From assembly GCA_028284775.1 (NCBI GenBank), contig JANQRB010000107.1, positions 1 through 64,000 of the forward strand: a stretch of DNA of 64,000 nucleotides. Reading direction: 5' to 3'. Every line of letters begins with the position of its first letter. Position 1 is the first letter of the stretch. This document shows positions 62,041 to 64,000 of the stretch, piece by piece. This DNA is from Candidatus Kapaibacterium sp. (GTDB lineage Bacteria > Bacteroidota > Ignavibacteria > Kapaibacteriales > UBA7675). A model generated the notes under the pieces. That model was given only the letters and a program-made list of their open reading frames with translations, did not search any database and had not been told where the DNA came from. The position numbers were made by a program, and so were the translations under genes.

Positions 62041-63615
62041 ATGTCACAAGCCCACATAGCCGATACAAAACCCAAAGGGGTTGACCTGGTGGCGCAGGAA
62101 GAATATTATTGGTGTGCCTGCGGTCGCTCGCAGAATCAACCATTCTGTGATGGTTCGCACCGTGGCAGTTCGTTTACGCCTTTGCAATTTATCGCGCAGG
62201 AAAGCGATACGGCCTGGCTGTGCATGTGCAAACAAACATCTAATCCGCCGTATTGCGACGGCACGCATGCCACGCTCTCCGCGACCACGCAGCAGACGGA
62301 AGATAGCGCTGCTTCAAAGCAGACGCCCGGGAGCGAGGCCCCGCAGAAAGCAGACGCTGCCGCCGGCCCGCGGGTGCAGCCGACGCCGGAAGAGCCGACG
62401 GTGCAGTTTATTCACGATCTCGCGCGCGAGGGCCTCGGCAAGATGGGACATCATGGGCCGATGGGCGCAATGGGCGTGCCTCGGACCAGCCTGCCGCAGT
62501 GGGATGATATCCAGATCCTTGCGGCGCAATTTGCCGCCAAACCCCTGCTGGACGAGGCCTCAGTCGGCAGTGAGCTCGTCATCGGGCCAAAGGCCGCCAA
62601 ACCGCTGAAGCTCGACATACCGCTCTTTGTTTCGGACATGAGCTATGGAGCCCTGTCCGAAGAAGCCAAGGTCGCAATGGCCCGTGGAGCGGAGCTGGCG
62701 GGCACGGGCATCTGCTCTGGTGAAGGCGGGATGCTGCCGGAAGAGCAGAGCGCCAACAGTCGCTATTTTTATGAGCTGGCCTCGGCGGAATTCGGCTATC
62801 GTGAAGAGCTGCTCACAAAGGTGCAGGCCTTCCATTTCAAGGGCGGGCAGGGCGCCAAAACCGGCACGGGCGGTCATCTGCCTGCCGGCAAGGTCGTCGG
62901 CAAAATCGCCGAGGTGCGCGGGCTGCCCGAAAAAACGGCCGCCGTGTCGCCATCCACATTCAAAGAGCTGAGCAGTGTCGATGACTTTCGCCGCTTTGCG
63001 GACCGTGTGCGTGAAATCAGTGGCGGCATACCGATCGGGATGAAAATGTCCGCCAACCACATCGAAGACGACATCGAGTTCGCGATCAAAGCCGAAATGG
63101 ACTACATCATCCTGGACGGGCGCGGCGGCGGGACGGGCGCTGCACCACTCCTGTTTCGCGACAACATTTCCGTACCGACAATTCCGGCCCTGGCGCGCGC
63201 CCGGCATTATCTCAACAGCCGCGGCCGCAATGACATCACATTGATTGTAACGGGCGGCCTGCGTGTTCCCGCCGACTTCATCAAAGCACTCTGCCTCGGC
63301 GCTGACGGCATAGCTCTCGCCAATTCGGCAATGCAGGCTATCGGCTGCGTGGCCGCGCGCATGTGCAATACGAATAACTGCCCGGCAGGTGTAGCAACGC
63401 AAAAACCTGAACTGCGCGCCCGGCTGAAGGTGGAGCAATCCGCCGAGCGACTGGCCCGCTTCCTGGAGGCATCCACTGACTTGATGCGGGTGATGGCGCG
63501 TGCCTGCGGGCATAATCATCTCAGCCAGTTCAATCGCAATGACATCACAACCTGGCACAAAGATATGGCTGAGCTGACAGGCATAGCCTTTGCGGGATAC
63601 GATCCCGGTCGATGA
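62041..63615 (+). CDS. Double-CDGSH iron-sulfur domain fused to a glutamate-synthase-type FMN domain
   Basis: 524 residues from ATG 62041 (GGAGG upstream). Two CDGSH iron-sulfur modules come first: Cys25, Cys27, Cys36, His40 (CDGSH) and Cys61, Cys63, Cys72, His76 (CDGTH), each expected to bind a [2Fe-2S] cluster. A ~40-residue Ala/Pro/Glu-rich linker follows. Residues ~130-510 are a glutamate-synthase FMN/Fe-S domain (PLFVSDMSYGALSEEA, FHFKGGQGAKTGTGGHLP, GIPIGMKMSANH, DGRGGGTGAAP) with the Cys-x5-Cys-x4-Cys pattern (GCVAARMCNTNNCPAG) of the 3Fe-4S site. No glutaminase domain. It likely moves electrons through FMN to an unknown acceptor, and is probably controlled by the upstream MarR protein. 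Confidence 0.85.
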   Translation: MSQAHIADTKPKGVDLVAQEEYYWCACGRSQNQPFCDGSHRGSSFTPLQFIAQESDTAWLCMCKQTSNPPYCDGTHATLSATTQQTEDSAASKQTPGSEAPQKADAAAGPRVQPTPEEPTVQFIHDLAREGLGKMGHHGPMGAMGVPRTSLPQWDDIQILAAQFAAKPLLDEASVGSELVIGPKAAKPLKLDIPLFVSDMSYGALSEEAKVAMARGAELAGTGICSGEGGMLPEEQSANSRYFYELASAEFGYREELLTKVQAFHFKGGQGAKTGTGGHLPAGKVVGKIAEVRGLPEKTAAVSPSTFKELSSVDDFRRFADRVREISGGIPIGMKMSANHIEDDIEFAIKAEMDYIILDGRGGGTGAAPLLFRDNISVPTIPALARARHYLNSRGRNDITLIVTGGLRVPADFIKALCLGADGIALANSAMQAIGCVAARMCNTNNCPAGVATQKPELRARLKVEQSAERLARFLEASTDLMRVMARACGHNHLSQFNRNDITTWHKDMAELTGIAFAGYDPGR

Positions 63616-63623
63616 TAAGGCAG

Positions 63624-63671
63624 GCGAATTGCCAATTGGCAGTTAATCATAATTGTCGATTGGCAATTCGC
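63624..63671. repeat. Inverted repeat with 13-bp arms
   Basis: GCGAATTGCCAAT (63624-63636) and ATTGGCAATTCGC (63659-63671) are perfectly complementary around 22 bp; no T tract. It could be a transcript stabiliser or a small dispersed repeat, and it overlaps the 3' end of a 48-residue frame. Confidence 0.55.
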
Positions 63672-63793
63672 GCCGCTGCCGCCGCTATCCGGGCCGGAAC
63701 CGGGATTGCCGGACTGATTTCTTCGCAGGTAGTTGTCGCCTCGTGTCGGCGGATATCGGGCAGCCGGCGGTGTTCATCCATTCGCCCGATCAT
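63647..63793 (-). CDS. Possible 48-residue protein with strong Shine-Dalgarno
   Basis: On the minus strand AAGGAGG lies seven bases upstream of ATG 63793, followed by an open frame to the stop at 63647-63649. The protein (MIGRMDEHRRLPDIRRHEAT..) is basic and Ala-rich with no known domain. Its last third reads through the inverted repeat at 63659-63671, so it may be a truncated or spurious gene. The near-perfect ribosome binding site is the only positive evidence. Confidence 0.3.
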   Translation of the reverse strand: MIGRMDEHRRLPDIRRHEATTTCEEISPAIPVPARIAAAAARIANRQL

Positions 63794-63938
63794 AGCTTTG
63801 CCTCCTTATACATCGCTGAAGCTTTGTTCTGATTTCCGGGTGCCGGATCGTATTCCCGTTTCGACAATCGCAGCGGATATGGTACTTTTGCGCTCAGGTA
63901 TCGGACGCAGACAAGAGCAAAAGGCGGGGCAGAACAGC

Positions 63939-64000
63939 ATGCTAGATGACGAGCAACTCCGGCGGCAGGAATATGTCGCGCGCATCAACCGTGTGATCGA
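63939..64000 (+). CDS. AraC-type regulator, N-terminus only (3' partial)
   Basis: The frame starting at ATG 63939 encodes LRRQEYVARINRVI, resembling the first helix of AraC-type regulators that begin E-Y-I/V-x-R-I-N-R-V-I-D-Y-I. AGGCGGGG about ten bases upstream is a plausible ribosome binding site. Only 20 residues are in the window. Confidence 0.5.
   Translation, partial: MLDDEQLRRQEYVARINRVI

Overview
The window looks like a GC-rich chromosome segment from the phylum Bacteroidota, most likely a Saprospiria/Lewinella-like lineage. I infer this from many large exported proteins that end in a type IX secretion (T9SS) sorting domain (YPNP/HPNP-type start, G-[IL]-Y-x-[IVL] near the end), DUF4199 membrane proteins, a Bacteroidota-type VLRF1 release-factor-like protein, a Reg_prop/Y_Y_Y histidine kinase with a LytTR partner, and several matches to the Bacteroidota -7 promoter element TAnnTTTG. 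No rRNA, tRNA, CRISPR array, phage or intact insertion sequence was seen.

Layout. 1-14.4 kb: a plus-strand run of secreted proteins: a cut-off InlB-repeat-like protein, a caspase-fold/beta-helix protein, a PNGase F-like protein with an inserted LamG domain, and two tandem paralogous propeller/PKD proteins. 14.5-19.8 kb: a minus-strand block with a SRPBCC protein, three DUF4199 paralogues, a membrane-anchored LuxR-type regulator, and a large helical-repeat protein that appears frameshifted in an A8 run. 19.9-26.8 kb: mostly intergenic sequence, a CarboxypepD_reg membrane protein, a palindrome-rich MITE-like element, an SBBP propeller T9SS protein and a beta-barrel protein. 26.8-32.2 kb: two paralogous cysteine-rich T9SS proteins bracketed by two copies of a dispersed repeat. 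32.5-38.1 kb: a monoheme c-type protein, a VOC protein, a remnant of the helical-repeat family, an ArsR-DUF2087 regulator operon with a clear Bacteroidota promoter, and a DUF2238 membrane protein. 38.7-47.3 kb: a TPR-coiled-coil-LuxR regulator, a heavy-metal P-type ATPase, and a histidine kinase/LytTR pair coupled by a GTGA overlap. 47.3-59.9 kb: a 21-nt tandem repeat, a 14-repeat FG-GAP protein, GrpB, VLRF1, a second intact helical-repeat paralogue, an orphan terminator, an FN3 T9SS protein and a smaller propeller T9SS protein. 60.1-64 kb: a periplasmic-binding-type lipoprotein, a MarR regulator, a double-CDGSH/glutamate-synthase fusion, a possible 48-aa ORF and the start of an AraC-type regulator.

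How it fits together. At least nine cargo proteins of the T9SS are encoded here, but none of its machinery, so these proteins must use an export system encoded elsewhere. The regulatory genes group with likely targets: MarR with the CDGSH-GltB fusion (shared TGTCATGA site), ArsR-DUF2087 with its own small upstream gene, and the membrane LuxR protein with the three DUF4199 genes. Strongest leads for new biology are the LuxR/DUF4199/SRPBCC block, the A8 frameshift in the helical-repeat family, the MarR/CDGSH-GltB module, and the 21-nt repeat. All functions are inferred from sequence read by eye; no database search was run.
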